DNA of 54,960 bases from Bacillota bacterium. Lineage in GTDB: Bacteria > Sysuimicrobiota > Sysuimicrobiia > Sysuimicrobiales > Segetimicrobiaceae. Shown here one piece after another: positions 26,008-35,280 of the stretch. The stretch's first letter is position 1. Every line of letters begins with the position of its first letter. Under the pieces are notes generated by a model, which saw nothing but the letters and a program-made list of their open reading frames with translations, did not search any database and was not told where the DNA came from. The stretch lies in assembly GCA_021324255.1 (NCBI GenBank), contig JAJPJL010000024.1, forward strand, positions 1-54,960. The letters are read 5' to 3'. A program made the translations under genes and the position numbers.

Positions 26008-28662
26008 GTGCTGCGGGTGGTGGCGATGGGGAGCCGTCAAATCGAGCCGCGGCCGGGTTCAAGCTGCGATGGCGCCGGCGCCGTCGCGGGTACGCCCTCC
26101 TGCTCCGATGGCGGGACGCGCCTCGCGCCCGTTGCGGCCTCTCAGCACGCGGCGGAAACTCACTATCGCAGTCTCGTGGAGAGCATGCCCGTGGGCCTTT
26201 GCCGTGCCACTCGGGACGGCAGGTTTTTGCACGCGAACCCGGCGTTTTTGCGAATCACGGGGTATCCGAGCCTCGAGGCACTCCAGAGGATAGGCGCGCC
26301 CGATCTGTACGTGAACCCCGCCGACCGCGACCGGTGGACGACCCAGCTGAGGGAAGACGGCCAGTTCACGGATTTCGAAGCGCAGGTGCGCCGCGGCGAT
26401 GGGGCGATCATCTGGGTGTGGGTGAGCCTGCGTGCCGTGCTGGACCCCGTGATGCAGGCGCTCTGTTATGAGAGCGTGGTGGTCGACATCACGCCTCGTA
26501 AGCGGGCGGAGGCCGAGACGCGGAATCGTGCGCTGCAGTTGGAGATGTTTGCCGACGTGAGCCGGCGACTTCGCCAGGCCGACCGCCTCGAGCAGATGTA
26601 TCCGATCCTCGTCGATGCCGCCATGGGTCTGCTCCAGGCCCAACATGGGGCCTTGAACCTCGTCGACGCGGACCGGGAGCGGCTCACGACGGTTTACCAG
26701 GCGGGGGCCATGCCGGGCGCGACGGGACAAACCTTCCCGATCGCGGGGAGCTTCTCCGGGCGCGTGATCGCCACCGGAACGCCCTATGTGATCGACGATA
26801 TCGCCCGGGAGGAACGCTTCCCCTGGCTGCGCCCGGCGTACTACGACATCTTGGGACCGGTCGTGATCGTGCCCGTGCAGTCGGAACACGGCGCGATCGG
26901 AACGCTCTCGCTGGGCCGCGTCAGGAACGGCGGGCTGCGTCCATTCGTCGACTCCGAGGTGCGCCTGGTGCGCGCCCTGGCGGAAATCGGGGGCACGGCG
27001 ATTCGCCGGGCCCAGCTCCACAACAATCTCGAGCAGGCGTACCTCCAGATGGTCCTGGCCCTCGCTCGTACCGTCGACGCGCGGGACTCATACACCGGGA
27101 GCCACAGTGAACACCTCGCCGTGTGGACGGAGGCGGTGGCGCGGGAACTCGGCTGCGGGGAGGACGAGCGGCGTGCGATCCGGTGGGGCGCATTGCTGCA
27201 CGACATCGGCAAGATCGGCGTCCCGGACGAGGTCTTGCGAAAGCCCAGCCCGCTCACGGAGGATGAGTGGGCGATCATGCGGAGGCACCCTTCGATCGGC
27301 GAAGAGATCCTGCGGCCGGTCGAACGCATGGTCTCCGTGGCGGCGCTGGTGCGCCATCACCAGGAACGCTGGGACGGCACAGGCTATCCGGACGGCCTTC
27401 GCGGTGAGATGATCCCGCTCGGCGCCCGAATCATCGCGGTGGCCGACGCCTACAGTGCGATGATGGACGATCGGGCCTACCGGAAAGGCCGGAGAAAGGA
27501 GGAGGCGCTCCAGGTCCTGCGCCGCGGGGCGGGCACGCAGTTCGATCCTCGGGTAGTAGAGGTCTTTTGCCGTATCCTCGAAGAGGGCGCGGTGACCGCG
27601 ACGTCACCGCAGGCCGAGGAGGACACGGCTGCGCGGCCCGCGGTGCAGGCGATTGCCAGATCGCTGACGCAGGTGCGGCAGGCCGGCCGGCTCATGCCCG
27701 CCATGGCCGATGTGGCGAAACGCTTGCTCCGGCCGCTGGACCTGGCCATGGTGCTGGAGGAGATTCTGAGCCAGATCCAGGACGTCTTCGCGTATCCCAT
27801 GTGCGCGATCTGCCTGCTGGACGAGCACCGGCACGAACTCCGGGTCGTGGCCCAGCGGGGTCACGCCCCCGCGGCGACCGCCGGGCTCCCAGGTCGCGTG
27901 GAGGAGCACGGCGTGCTGCGCTGGGTCGCCCGCCACGGCCGTCCATACTACGCGGCCAACGCGATGCGCGATCCCCTGTGCGCGGCCGAGGTGGCCGGGG
28001 CGGCCTCCCAGGTCGCTTACCCGCTGATCGTCGACGGGCGGGTGATCGGGGTGCTCCACGTCGCCAGCCCCGTGCCGGACGCGTTCCCGCCGGACGTGCG
28101 GGACGCCCTCGAGACCTTTGCGACGCTGGCGGGCTTGGCCATCCTCCGCGCGCGACGGGACGACGAGCTGCAGCGGCTGGCGCTCACGGACGGCCTCACG
28201 GGACTGGCCAACCATCGGGCGCTGTGGGACACGCTGGAACGCGAGGTCGCGAGGGCTCGGCGGGACGCTCGGCCGCTGTCGGTCGTCATCGTGGAAATCG
28301 ACCAGTTCAAAATCACGAACGATCGCCTCGGGCACCTCGAAGGTGACACGATACTCCGCGCGGTGGCGCAGGAGCTTACCCAACATACGCGCGCCGGAGA
28401 CCTCGCCGCGCGGCTTGGTGGCGATGAGTTCGTGCTCGTTCTCCCCGGCGCGTCCAAGGCCGAGGCCGTGCAGATCGCGGAGCGAATCCGCGGCCGTATC
28501 ACGGACATCCCCCGCGGGATGGAAGGAAAACGCCTCACGGTCAGCGTCGGCGTGGCCGGCCTGCCGGACGATGGGGGCGAGGCGAGGGCGCTCGTCGACG
28601 CCGCCGATCACGCGATGTACCAGGCCAAGTATATCGGCGGCAACCGGGTCAACGTGGCCTGA
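26008..28662 (+). CDS. PAS-GAF-HD-GYP-GAF-GGDEF cyclic-di-GMP signalling protein
   Basis: 884 residues, soluble. Order: PAS (~50-170; PVGLCRATRDGRFLHANPAF), GAF (~190-340), HD-GYP phosphodiesterase (~345-530) with HSEHLAVWTEAVA, LLHDIGKIGVPDEVL and HHQERWDGTGYPDGL, a second GAF (~565-715) and a C-terminal GGDEF cyclase. The GGDEF signature (residues 804-808) is intact, and RAGD ahead of it fits the RxxD inhibitory site. One protein therefore carries both synthesis and hydrolysis domains for c-di-GMP, with three sensory inputs. Start is GTG 26008, or ATG 26026. No transmembrane segment is seen. Confidence 0.93.
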   Translation: MLRVVAMGSRQIEPRPGSSCDGAGAVAGTPSCSDGGTRLAPVAASQHAAETHYRSLVESMPVGLCRATRDGRFLHANPAFLRITGYPSLEALQRIGAPDLYVNPADRDRWTTQLREDGQFTDFEAQVRRGDGAIIWVWVSLRAVLDPVMQALCYESVVVDITPRKRAEAETRNRALQLEMFADVSRRLRQADRLEQMYPILVDAAMGLLQAQHGALNLVDADRERLTTVYQAGAMPGATGQTFPIAGSFSGRVIATGTPYVIDDIAREERFPWLRPAYYDILGPVVIVPVQSEHGAIGTLSLGRVRNGGLRPFVDSEVRLVRALAEIGGTAIRRAQLHNNLEQAYLQMVLALARTVDARDSYTGSHSEHLAVWTEAVARELGCGEDERRAIRWGALLHDIGKIGVPDEVLRKPSPLTEDEWAIMRRHPSIGEEILRPVERMVSVAALVRHHQERWDGTGYPDGLRGEMIPLGARIIAVADAYSAMMDDRAYRKGRRKEEALQVLRRGAGTQFDPRVVEVFCRILEEGAVTATSPQAEEDTAARPAVQAIARSLTQVRQAGRLMPAMADVAKRLLRPLDLAMVLEEILSQIQDVFAYPMCAICLLDEHRHELRVVAQRGHAPAATAGLPGRVEEHGVLRWVARHGRPYYAANAMRDPLCAAEVAGAASQVAYPLIVDGRVIGVLHVASPVPDAFPPDVRDALETFATLAGLAILRARRDDELQRLALTDGLTGLANHRALWDTLEREVARARRDARPLSVVIVEIDQFKITNDRLGHLEGDTILRAVAQELTQHTRAGDLAARLGGDEFVLVLPGASKAEAVQIAERIRGRITDIPRGMEGKRLTVSVGVAGLPDDGGEARALVDAADHAMYQAKYIGGNRVNVA

Positions 28663-28674
28663 CGGCCGGCCCGG

Positions 28675-29562
28675 CTACTTGATCGTGCCGCGGAGCGCGC
28701 CCGGGACGGCTTCGGGATCACCCACCGCTTTTGGCGGCAGCAGCGCGACGCCGGCGTCTTTGAGAATCCGCGACCCATCGGGACCCAGGAGGAACCGGAC
28801 AAACGCGACCGCGCCGTCCGGGTTGGGCGCGCGCTGCACGACGGCCACGGTGTACTCGGCGCCGAGCGCGATCGCGGCAGGCGGCGTGACGTACGGGATG
28901 TGCGCTGCGGTGGCTTCGATGGAGTAGAAGAAGCCGGCATCGAGTTGCCCGGTCTCCAGCCGGCCGATGAGCGTCTCTTCCGGAAAGATCTGCGACGGAT
29001 TCTCGTCCGGTCCCAGCACATCGGCCGCGAGGGTGGGACGATGGTAGTACCGGGCGGCTCGGTGCATGAACTGGACCGTCAAGGCGCCCTTGGGATCGAG
29101 TTGGGGGTCCGTCCGCCCGAGGCGGAATCCCGGACGCACCATGACGCCGTACCAGGCGCTCGACCTGAGGTCTGCCGCGAACCGGCTCCGAGGATTGTAC
29201 CCGATCACGAGCGGTGAGGTCGCGAAGCTCGTGTACCAGCGGACCCAGTCGCCGTTCTTCGGCCCCATGAGGCGGAAGTTCACCGCCGCCACGGCGCTGA
29301 TGAAGACGTCAGCCTGCCGGAGCCTGTCCTTGATCTGGTTGGCGAGCGCGACCGATCCCGCCGCGAACCCGCGAAACTGTTCCCCGGTCGCCTGGTCGAA
29401 CGCCGGGCCAATGCGATTCTCCATGACGTTCACAAGCGACCCGGCGTAGAGAACCGCGACCACGCTCCGGCTCGCGCCATCCGCGGCGGTTCGTGGCCCG
29501 CCAGCCGCGGCAGCGATCGCGATCAGGGCGGCGGCCAGCCGCCACCACTGTACCCGACGCAC
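28675..29562 (-). CDS. Extracellular solute-binding protein (WtpA/ModA tungstate-molybdate type)
   Basis: 295 residues from GTG 29562 with GGAGGTGA upstream and a hydrophobic signal segment (WWRLAAALIAIAAAAGG). The core VLYAGSLVNVMENRIGPAFDQ is the N-terminus of WtpA-like oxyanion-binding proteins. LGRTDPQLDPKGALTVQFM and GQLDAGFFYSIEA complete the cleft. It would deliver molybdate or tungstate, but no permease or ATPase is adjacent, so it is an orphan binding subunit. It converges on the c-di-GMP gene with a 12-base gap. Confidence 0.85.
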   Translation of the reverse strand: MRRVQWWRLAAALIAIAAAAGGPRTAADGASRSVVAVLYAGSLVNVMENRIGPAFDQATGEQFRGFAAGSVALANQIKDRLRQADVFISAVAAVNFRLMGPKNGDWVRWYTSFATSPLVIGYNPRSRFAADLRSSAWYGVMVRPGFRLGRTDPQLDPKGALTVQFMHRAARYYHRPTLAADVLGPDENPSQIFPEETLIGRLETGQLDAGFFYSIEATAAHIPYVTPPAAIALGAEYTVAVVQRAPNPDGAVAFVRFLLGPDGSRILKDAGVALLPPKAVGDPEAVPGALRGTIK

Positions 29563-29778
29563 GATGTCACCTCCAAGCGCTTTGGCGGGAGGGGCGGCCT
29601 ACGCGAAGATGTATCGTGAACACATTACTTATGACGCGGATGCTTGACTTCCTCTAGCATCGCGAGATCCATCTGGGAGACGGAGCGCCGTCAGGCGGAG
29701 GCCGTCCAGGCCGGGAAACTCCTGCGCTACCAACTCCGGTGTGACGAGTACCTGGTCGCGCGCGCACGACCGCGGCGG

Positions 29779-31422
29779 CTACGCCGTCTGCACGCGGGCC
29801 GCCGCGGCCAGCCCCAGTTCGGCTATCGCGATCTCGCGCATGCGAAACTTCTGGATCTTGCCGGTGACCGTCAGCGGGAATCCGTCCACGAATTTCCAGT
29901 ACCGGGGGATCTTGAACGTGGCGATCTTGCCGCGGCAGAACGCGGCGAGCTCGTTCTCGGTTACGGTTGCGCCCGGCCTGAGCTTGACCCAGGCCATGAC
30001 CTCTTCGCCGTAGCGCTCGCTCGGCACGCCGATGACCTGAACGTCGGCCACGGCTGGGTGGGTGTAGAGAAACTCTTCGATCTCGCGCGGCGAGATATTC
30101 TCGCCGCCGCGGATGATCATGTCCTTGATGCGGCCCACGATGTTGACGTACCCGTCGTCGTCCATCGTCGCGAGATCGCCGGTGTGCATCCAGCGCGCCG
30201 CGTCGATCGCCGCGCGCGTGGCCGCGTCGTTGTTCCAGTAGCCGAGCATCACCAGGTATCCGCGCGCGCACAATTCCCCCGGCGCACCCCGCGGCACCAC
30301 GGCGCCGGTCGCGGGGTCGACGATCTTGATCTCGACGTGCGCGTGGACCCGCCCGACCGTCGAGACGCGCTTGTCGAGCGGATCGTCGAGCGCGCTCTGG
30401 GTCGACACCGGCGAGGTCTCGGTCATGCCGTAACAGATCGTCACCTCCCGCATGCCGAGCTGCGTCTGCACCTTCTTCATGACCTCCACGGGGCACGGCG
30501 AGCCTGCCATGATGCCCGTGCGCAGCGTGGAGGTATCGAAGTCCGAAAACCGGGGGTGCTCGAGCTCCGCGATGAACATCGTGGGCACGCCGTACAGCGA
30601 CGTACAGCGCTCCGCCTGCACGGTCTCGAGCACGGCGAGCGGATCGAAGGCCTCGCCCGGCACGACCATGCACGCGCCGTGGGTCGTGCACGCCAGGTTC
30701 CCCAGCACCATCCCGAAGCAGTGGTAGAACGGCACGGGAATGCAGACCCGGTCGCGCTCCGTGTAGCCGAGGGCTTCGCCGATGAAGAACCCGTTGTTGA
30801 GGAGGTTGTGATGGGAAAGCGTGGCGCCCTTTGGCGAACCGGTGGTGCCGGAGGTGTACTGGATGTTGATGGGATCGTCGAACTGGAGCGCCGTCTCGAC
30901 CTCTTGCACGCGCTCGGGCGGCGTCGTGCCGCCGTCGCGGAGGAGCGCGTCCCATCCCTCGTCGAGCACCACAACCTCGCGCAGATCCGGGCAGCGTCCC
31001 CGCACCTCCCCGAGCATGGCCACGTAGTCGGACTGGCGAAACCCCCGCGACAGCGCGAGCACCGCGACGCCCGATTGCGTGAGCGCATACTCGAGCTCGG
31101 TCGTCTTGTAGCCGGGATTGATCGTCACGAGGATGGCGCCGATGCGCGCGGTCGCGTACTGGAGGACGACCCACTCGAATCGGTTGGGTGCCCAGATGCC
31201 GACGCGGTCGCCGCGTTTGACGCCGTGCGCGAGGAGGCCGCGGGCGGCGCTCGTGGTCTGCTCCCACAGCTCCCGGTATGTCGCGCGGTACCCTTGGTGG
31301 CGGACGATGAGGGCATCGCGGTCGGGGACGCGCTCGACGGTGCGCCGCAGGTTGGCGCCGATCGTCTCCGCGAGGAGCGGCGTCGCGCTCGCACCGTGCG
31401 CGTAGGACAATCTTGGCATCAC
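29779..31422 (-). CDS. AMP-dependent acyl-CoA synthetase (FadD/ACSF2-like)
   Basis: 547 residues of the ANL superfamily. The P-loop [18 protein letters not shown], the adenylate motif [12 protein letters not shown], the hinge [21 protein letters not shown] and the catalytic lysine in [14 protein letters not shown] are all present. It activates a fatty or short/medium-chain carboxylic acid to acyl-CoA through an acyl-AMP. Sequence spacing fits medium-chain acyl-CoA ligases (ACSF2 group). Start GTG 31422, with an ATG next. It is not in an operon with other beta-oxidation genes. Confidence 0.92.
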   Translation of the reverse strand: MMPRLSYAHGASATPLLAETIGANLRRTVERVPDRDALIVRHQGYRATYRELWEQTTSAARGLLAHGVKRGDRVGIWAPNRFEWVVLQYATARIGAILVTINPGYKTTELEYALTQSGVAVLALSRGFRQSDYVAMLGEVRGRCPDLREVVVLDEGWDALLRDGGTTPPERVQEVETALQFDDPINIQYTSGTTGSPKGATLSHHNLLNNGFFIGEALGYTERDRVCIPVPFYHCFGMVLGNLACTTHGACMVVPGEAFDPLAVLETVQAERCTSLYGVPTMFIAELEHPRFSDFDTSTLRTGIMAGSPCPVEVMKKVQTQLGMREVTICYGMTETSPVSTQSALDDPLDKRVSTVGRVHAHVEIKIVDPATGAVVPRGAPGELCARGYLVMLGYWNNDAATRAAIDAARWMHTGDLATMDDDGYVNIVGRIKDMIIRGGENISPREIEEFLYTHPAVADVQVIGVPSERYGEEVMAWVKLRPGATVTENELAAFCRGKIATFKIPRYWKFVDGFPLTVTGKIQKFRMREIAIAELGLAAAARVQTA

Positions 31423-31920
31423 GGCACCCCCGCTCGAAACCGCCCCGACGTGCCCATCCGGCGGGGCGACGTTCGGCGAACGCGTCTCTCGATCCTCCGG
31501 CCGTGGCGTTCGCCGCGAGCCGGCGCGGCGCCGACGCCGCGGGTAAGGCGGATGGTGCGTTCCTCGCCGGAGTGAATCAAAAGGATCGGACGCTTGGGGC
31601 GCGCACCAGGTACTACTGCCGGCGTCTCCCTGACGTCGCCCGGCTCAGCCGGGACGACCGGCTTGCCGTGCTTCGACGGACGGCCATGCGATGCCGCACC
31701 GTGCTCGCCAGTCTGGTGTGGAAGCGACGGGAAGTGGACGTCCCTGCGCCGGGCTCTGTCGGCGTCGATGGCCGCGACCGGGTTGACGAGAGCTTGGGAA
31801 ATGGGATCACCCGGTCGACCCCAAGTGAGTAAGTCCACACTGTGGTTCAGCGCTACTTGACACGAGCATCTGTACGCCTAGACTCGCTGGCCCCCCTGAT
31901 GGGCGAAATACCCTGAATTG
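31423..31920. other. Gene-poor stretch beside an IS21 end
   Basis: I see no gene with a recognizable family on either strand; the open frames have the composition of high-GC noise. The right part lies inside the outermost bases of an IS21-type end, and an istA gene would be expected here on the minus strand. None is found, so the body of the element appears lost. Confidence 0.5.
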
Positions 31921-31992
31921 CTAGACGATTCCCCGTGGAGTCAGTGGACGAATTGGCACGGATTCAGTGGACGATTTTCGCTGGAATACGCA
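31921..31992 (-). mobile_element. Solo IS21-family terminal repeat cluster
   Basis: Read on the minus strand from 31992, three tandem repeats of about 23-26 bases occur: 31992-31967, 31966-31944 and 31943-31921. Each starts TG-ATTCCA/TG-ATCC-like and ends with a TCGTCCAC-like block (the third TCGTCTAG). The outer end begins TGCGTATTCCAGCG. Multiple terminal repeats of this form are the transposase-binding sites of IS21-family elements. No istA or istB follows, so this is a remnant end. Confidence 0.7.
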
Positions 31993-32141
31993 CGCCGGCG
32001 CGCCAGAGCCCGTTCTGTTTCCTCGGGGCGCCACCCGGTCTGCCGACCAGCGACCGGCCTCAGCCGCTCGAGGAACGCTTCTGGAACGCCTGGTGTGGTA
32101 CCCGCTAACACGGACACTGATCTCGGAGGAGGGAACGGGGG

Positions 32142-32684
32142 ATGAGATATGGGCAGCTCTGGATCCTGAGCATGGTGCTTGCCGCCGTGACCGTGCCGTC
32201 CGTCGCGCGTGCCGATATGGGCGGCACGATCGTGCAAAAGATCGCGACGCCGCACTACCGGTTGGAGCTCGACATCGGCCGCCCCGAGCAGATGTTCACA
32301 GCGGCAGACGCGGCCAAGATGCACCCGAGCTCGGGCGAGATCATGGTCAGCGGGACCATGACCGGGCCGATGCCCGGGATGGCCGGCATGGCCGCCGGCC
32401 CGGGCTCAGCGAGCGGCATGGGCGCGTGGCGCCATCTTGAGCTCCACGTCACCGATAAGACGACCGGGACCGCCGTTGAGTACGCGGCCGTGCGCATTAC
32501 GGTGACGAACACCGCGACCGGCAAGCGGACGGACATCCCGATCGCGCAGATGTACGGCGTAAAGGAGGGCTTCGAGGACTGGCACTACGGCAACAACGCC
32601 CTGATGCCCCCGGGCAGCTACATCATCACGTGCGAGGTGAACGGCGACCACGCCACTTTCCAGGCGACCATTCCGAACATGTGA
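32142..32684 (+). CDS. Secreted protein with Met/Gly-rich loop, unknown function
   Basis: 180 residues. The signal peptide (LWILSMVLAAVTVPSVARA, cleavage near ADM) is followed by a beta-rich mature domain. A Met/Gly-rich stretch GTMTGPMPGMAGMAAGPG lies at ~73-90. The C-terminal YGVKEGFEDWHYGNNALMPPGSY resembles periplasmic metal-binding immunoglobulin-like folds. Methionine clusters often bind Cu(I), so a copper or iron handling role is a reasonable inference. A 4-TM membrane protein follows 138 bases downstream. I cannot name a family with certainty. Confidence 0.65.
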   Translation: MRYGQLWILSMVLAAVTVPSVARADMGGTIVQKIATPHYRLELDIGRPEQMFTAADAAKMHPSSGEIMVSGTMTGPMPGMAGMAAGPGSASGMGAWRHLELHVTDKTTGTAVEYAAVRITVTNTATGKRTDIPIAQMYGVKEGFEDWHYGNNALMPPGSYIITCEVNGDHATFQATIPNM

Positions 32685-32822
32685 GGGGTGAGGTACGTGG
32701 CCCGGATCAAGGCACTCTCCTGAACCCGGGAGGACGGCCGTGGCAACACCCGGGGATGGGCGCCCACCGGCGGATCGCTGTCCCTGGGGGCGCGCTCACC
32801 GCGCGCAACGAGGAGGGTGATG

Positions 32823-33416
32823 ATGAGTGAGGTCGCAACGGAGCTGAGCCTGCCGGTCGCGCCCGACCTTCCGAGCCTGGCCCTGCGCGACAACTGGTGG
32901 GTGCTGATCCCGGTTGCGGCGCTGGTCGCCGCGATTCAGAGCCATGTGTTGTGGGCGCTCAACTACGTGCACGTCTTCTCAGCCATCTTGTGGACCGGCA
33001 CGGACATGTTCATGGGATTCATCCTCGGCCCGATCCTCCGGCGCGCGGACTTACAGACGCGGCGGGCCATCATCGTGCGGTTGATGCCGCGCATGCTCTA
33101 TTTCATGACCACGATCACGACGGTGACGACAACGGCGGGCTGGTACCTCGCGTCGTGGCTGGGGTTGTTCCGGCTGCCGGCGCCGCAGATCTGGTGGCTG
33201 TACGCGGCGCTGGCGATCGTGGCCGTGATGGCCGTACAGGGCTTGGGCATCTTGCTGCCGACCAACCTCCGCGTCTACTTCGAGATGCGCCGGCCCGCGC
33301 CGGACGGTGCGCGGATCGGCCGGCTGATGCGGCGGTACATTGCGGTCGTGGCGAGCCAGACCGTGCTGCAGTTTGCGATCATCTTGATCATGGCCCGATT
33401 CGCCACAGGAATTTGA
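32823..33416 (+). CDS. Four-helix integral membrane protein, unknown function
   Basis: 197 residues from ATG 32823, six bases after AGGAGG. Four hydrophobic helices: ~25-60 (includes SHVLWALNYVHVFSAILWTG), ~80-105, ~112-135 and ~165-190. Histidines in the first helix (SHVLW, NYVHVF) and the NYVHV--ILWTG pattern recall CopD and the membrane domain of DUF2269-like proteins, which bind heme or copper in the membrane. It pairs with the secreted Met-rich protein upstream. The name remains uncertain. Confidence 0.6.
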   Translation: MSEVATELSLPVAPDLPSLALRDNWWVLIPVAALVAAIQSHVLWALNYVHVFSAILWTGTDMFMGFILGPILRRADLQTRRAIIVRLMPRMLYFMTTITTVTTTAGWYLASWLGLFRLPAPQIWWLYAALAIVAVMAVQGLGILLPTNLRVYFEMRRPAPDGARIGRLMRRYIAVVASQTVLQFAIILIMARFATGI

Positions 33417-33740
33417 TCCTCTGGATTCACAGCAGTGTGCAGGAAGCCGGGGAAGTTCAGCCATACCGGCGCATGGATGGAGCCGGGATTTCAGCGCCGG
33501 ACGGTGCGTCGCGTCGAGCGCCCGGGACATGGCGAGGTTGGGGAGCGTCATCGGCGGATCTGTGCCGCGGTGTAGGCGCGGCGCGGATGCTCAGGCTGGA
33601 ACCTGCGGAGCGCTTCTGGCCATGGCGAGCAGCGCAAATCGCGGCCCGACAGAGCCGCGCAAAAAGGTAGACGATGACGACCACTGGAAACGCAGGCAAT
33701 AAGGTCTTTCGGTCGGTCATGACTTATGCGGGGGACGATC
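33417..33740. other. Intergenic stretch, no gene seen
   Basis: Open frames here are short and without family resemblance. No repeats or terminator-like stems stand out apart from the ribosome site GGGGGAC just before the RidA start. Confidence 0.4.
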
Positions 33741-34199
33741 ATGGGTCGCGTCGACGATCGACTGCGCGAGTTGGGCATCACGCTGCCGACGCCGCCGAAG
33801 CCGGTGGCCAATTACGTGCCCGCCAAACGCACCGGGGCGCTCGTGTACGTCGCCGGGCAGGTCTCCAGTTTTGGAGGCCGGGACTACAAAGGGGTGCTCA
33901 CGGCTGAAGCGGACGTGGCGCGAGGGCGCGAGGCGGCGAGGGCGAGCGCCATCAACTGTCTGGCCGCGCTACTTGCAGTCATTGACTCCCTGGACCGGGT
34001 GCGTCAGCTGGTGCACGTCGGCGGGTTCGTGGCAAGCGCGCCGGGATTTCAAGGTCAGGCCGCCGTCGTCAACGGTGCCTCGGACTTCTTCGTCGACGTG
34101 TTCGACGAGGCGGGCAAGCACACCCGGATCGCCCTCGGCGTCAGCGGTTTGCCCCTCGACTACACGACCTCGGTGTACCTGATCGCCGAGGTCGAATAA
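33741..34199 (+). CDS. RidA family protein (YjgH/AtxA-like subgroup)
   Basis: 152 residues from ATG 33741 with GGGGGAC upstream. It carries the longer N-terminus of one RidA subgroup: VDDRLRELGITLPTPPKPVANYVP and TGALVYVAGQVSSFGG. Then come INCLAALLAVIDSLDRVRQLVHVGGFV and RIALGVSGLPLDYTTSVYLIAEVE. This subgroup is common in actinobacteria and other Terrabacteria. It differs from the RidA at 21111, so the window carries two Rid paralogues. The substrate is likely an imine or related intermediate. Confidence 0.87.
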   Translation: MGRVDDRLRELGITLPTPPKPVANYVPAKRTGALVYVAGQVSSFGGRDYKGVLTAEADVARGREAARASAINCLAALLAVIDSLDRVRQLVHVGGFVASAPGFQGQAAVVNGASDFFVDVFDEAGKHTRIALGVSGLPLDYTTSVYLIAEVE

Positions 34200-34405
34200 G
34201 TCGATCTCGTAGGTTTCAGCTTATTCATGAGCGATTCCGGCAGGCGGATCCACGCGTCGAACACGTGTCCTTCAAGGCTGAGGATGCGGGCTCCCATCCC
34301 CGGTTTTGGATTTGCGGCTGGTGGATCGGTCAGCATGAGTTCAGCGACGACCACCTCGGAGGAACAACAGGTCCGACAGGGCCTGGCTCGAAGAGGGCAC
34401 GGATA

Positions 34406-34495
34406 GAGGAATGCTTCACGCCCCCGAGAAGCGTAGCGTCCGATGCGTTCGATCGCTTCGAGCATGTCGAGCAGGCGCTCTCGATCGTCCCTCAC
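34406..34495 (-). pseudogene. Truncated HepT-type toxin gene
   Basis: GTG 34495 starts MRDDRERLLDMLEAIERIGR then YASRGREAFL, which matches the N-terminus of HepT (DUF86) HEPN ribonucleases. After 30 residues the frame turns into unrelated, Cys/Arg-rich sequence. The helix with the RxxxxxH catalytic motif is absent. The start overlaps the stop of the MNT antitoxin (GTGA), the normal operon geometry. The toxin has thus been lost by truncation. A stretch beyond (SLEGHVFDAWIRLPESL, about 34220-34270) belongs to another, unidentified gene piece. Confidence 0.7.
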
Positions 34496-34788
34496 AGTGG
34501 GACGGCGTGACGGAGGATGGCGTCTCTAACGCGAGGGCGCAGTCCGCGCTCCGGTACGACGTCAACGCGACAACCGAGCAATCGTTCCGATTCGACGATC
34601 ATCGCGGCGTGATCCATGAGGCTGCGCCCCGGTTCCAGGTCCACCAGGAGATCGATATCGCTGGTCTCCGTAGCTTCCCTGCGGGCCGTTGAGCCGAACA
34701 GGCGCACGTGCCGGGCACCGTGCGCGGCGGCGATGCGAAGAATCTCCTCTCGCTTCGTCTTCGCAAGGGTTTCAAGCGTCATGGCCAT
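34492..34788 (-). CDS. mntA: MNT-type nucleotidyltransferase antitoxin (MntA)
   Basis: 98 residues. Minimal nucleotidyltransferase fold: RHVRLFGSTARREATETSDI continues DLLVDLEPG, giving the GSX10DXD active-site motif. The later DVVPERGLRPRVRDAILRHAV matches the family C-terminus. MntA antitoxins add AMP groups to a tyrosine near the HepT active site and silence it. Here the toxin partner downstream is truncated, so this is a surviving antitoxin. Its stop and the HepT start overlap. Confidence 0.86.
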   Translation of the reverse strand: MAMTLETLAKTKREEILRIAAAHGARHVRLFGSTARREATETSDIDLLVDLEPGRSLMDHAAMIVESERLLGCRVDVVPERGLRPRVRDAILRHAVPL

Positions 34789-35280
34789 CCCCCGTCAGGA
34801 TATACGGTTCAGGTCTCGGTCGCAAGATCGGCACGTCGCTCGATATCGATGCTACGGAGCGGGCGAGAAATGCGCGCACGTGGAGTCTTCATCGAGCGTG
34901 GTGCCGCGAGTGATGTGCGCGCGTCCGCGGCGTCGCAGAAACAGCCAGCGGTGGCCGGCGACAGGCGCAACCGGCTTCCCCGACGCCGTGTAGCGGAGCT
35001 CCGGCTCGCCGGCGGCGCCCTCCGTTGCCCGGCGAGCGCCGCTGCCGCCCCTGCGGCCCGCTGGAGTCCGCTACGAGTTCACGGTATCGGCCTGGTAATC
35101 CGCGTGGGGACCGGGCACAACCGAGACCGCTTCAAGCTCGTGGCGTGCACCACGGCTTCCGCCACTGCACGTTACCTGGAGCTTCTGCGGCGTGGCCGTG
35201 GTGTGGGCGGCGCAGCGCGGTGGATCTGTCACCCGGACCCGAGGAGCCAGGATTCGAGGCCACACGTAACCTGGGAGGAG
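34789..35280. other. Long stretch without recognizable gene
   Basis: Several open frames cross this stretch but none has a family motif, a plausible ribosome site and normal composition together. It lies between the MNT/HepT remnant and the LysR 3' end and may be decayed sequence. Confidence 0.4.

Noticed and set aside
29644-31575. A 643-codon plus-strand frame opposite the acyl-CoA ligase
   Set aside because: Shadow frame; ANL motifs are on the minus strand.
31419-31838. A 139-codon minus frame near the IS21 end as a possible protein gene
   Set aside because: No ribosome site, no family likeness, and it overlaps equally open frames on the other strand.
34200-34400. A piece resembling the LEGH--D---LP start of LOR/SDH-type (ornithine cyclodeaminase-like) proteins
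   Set aside because: Only about 20 residues match by memory; too short to call.
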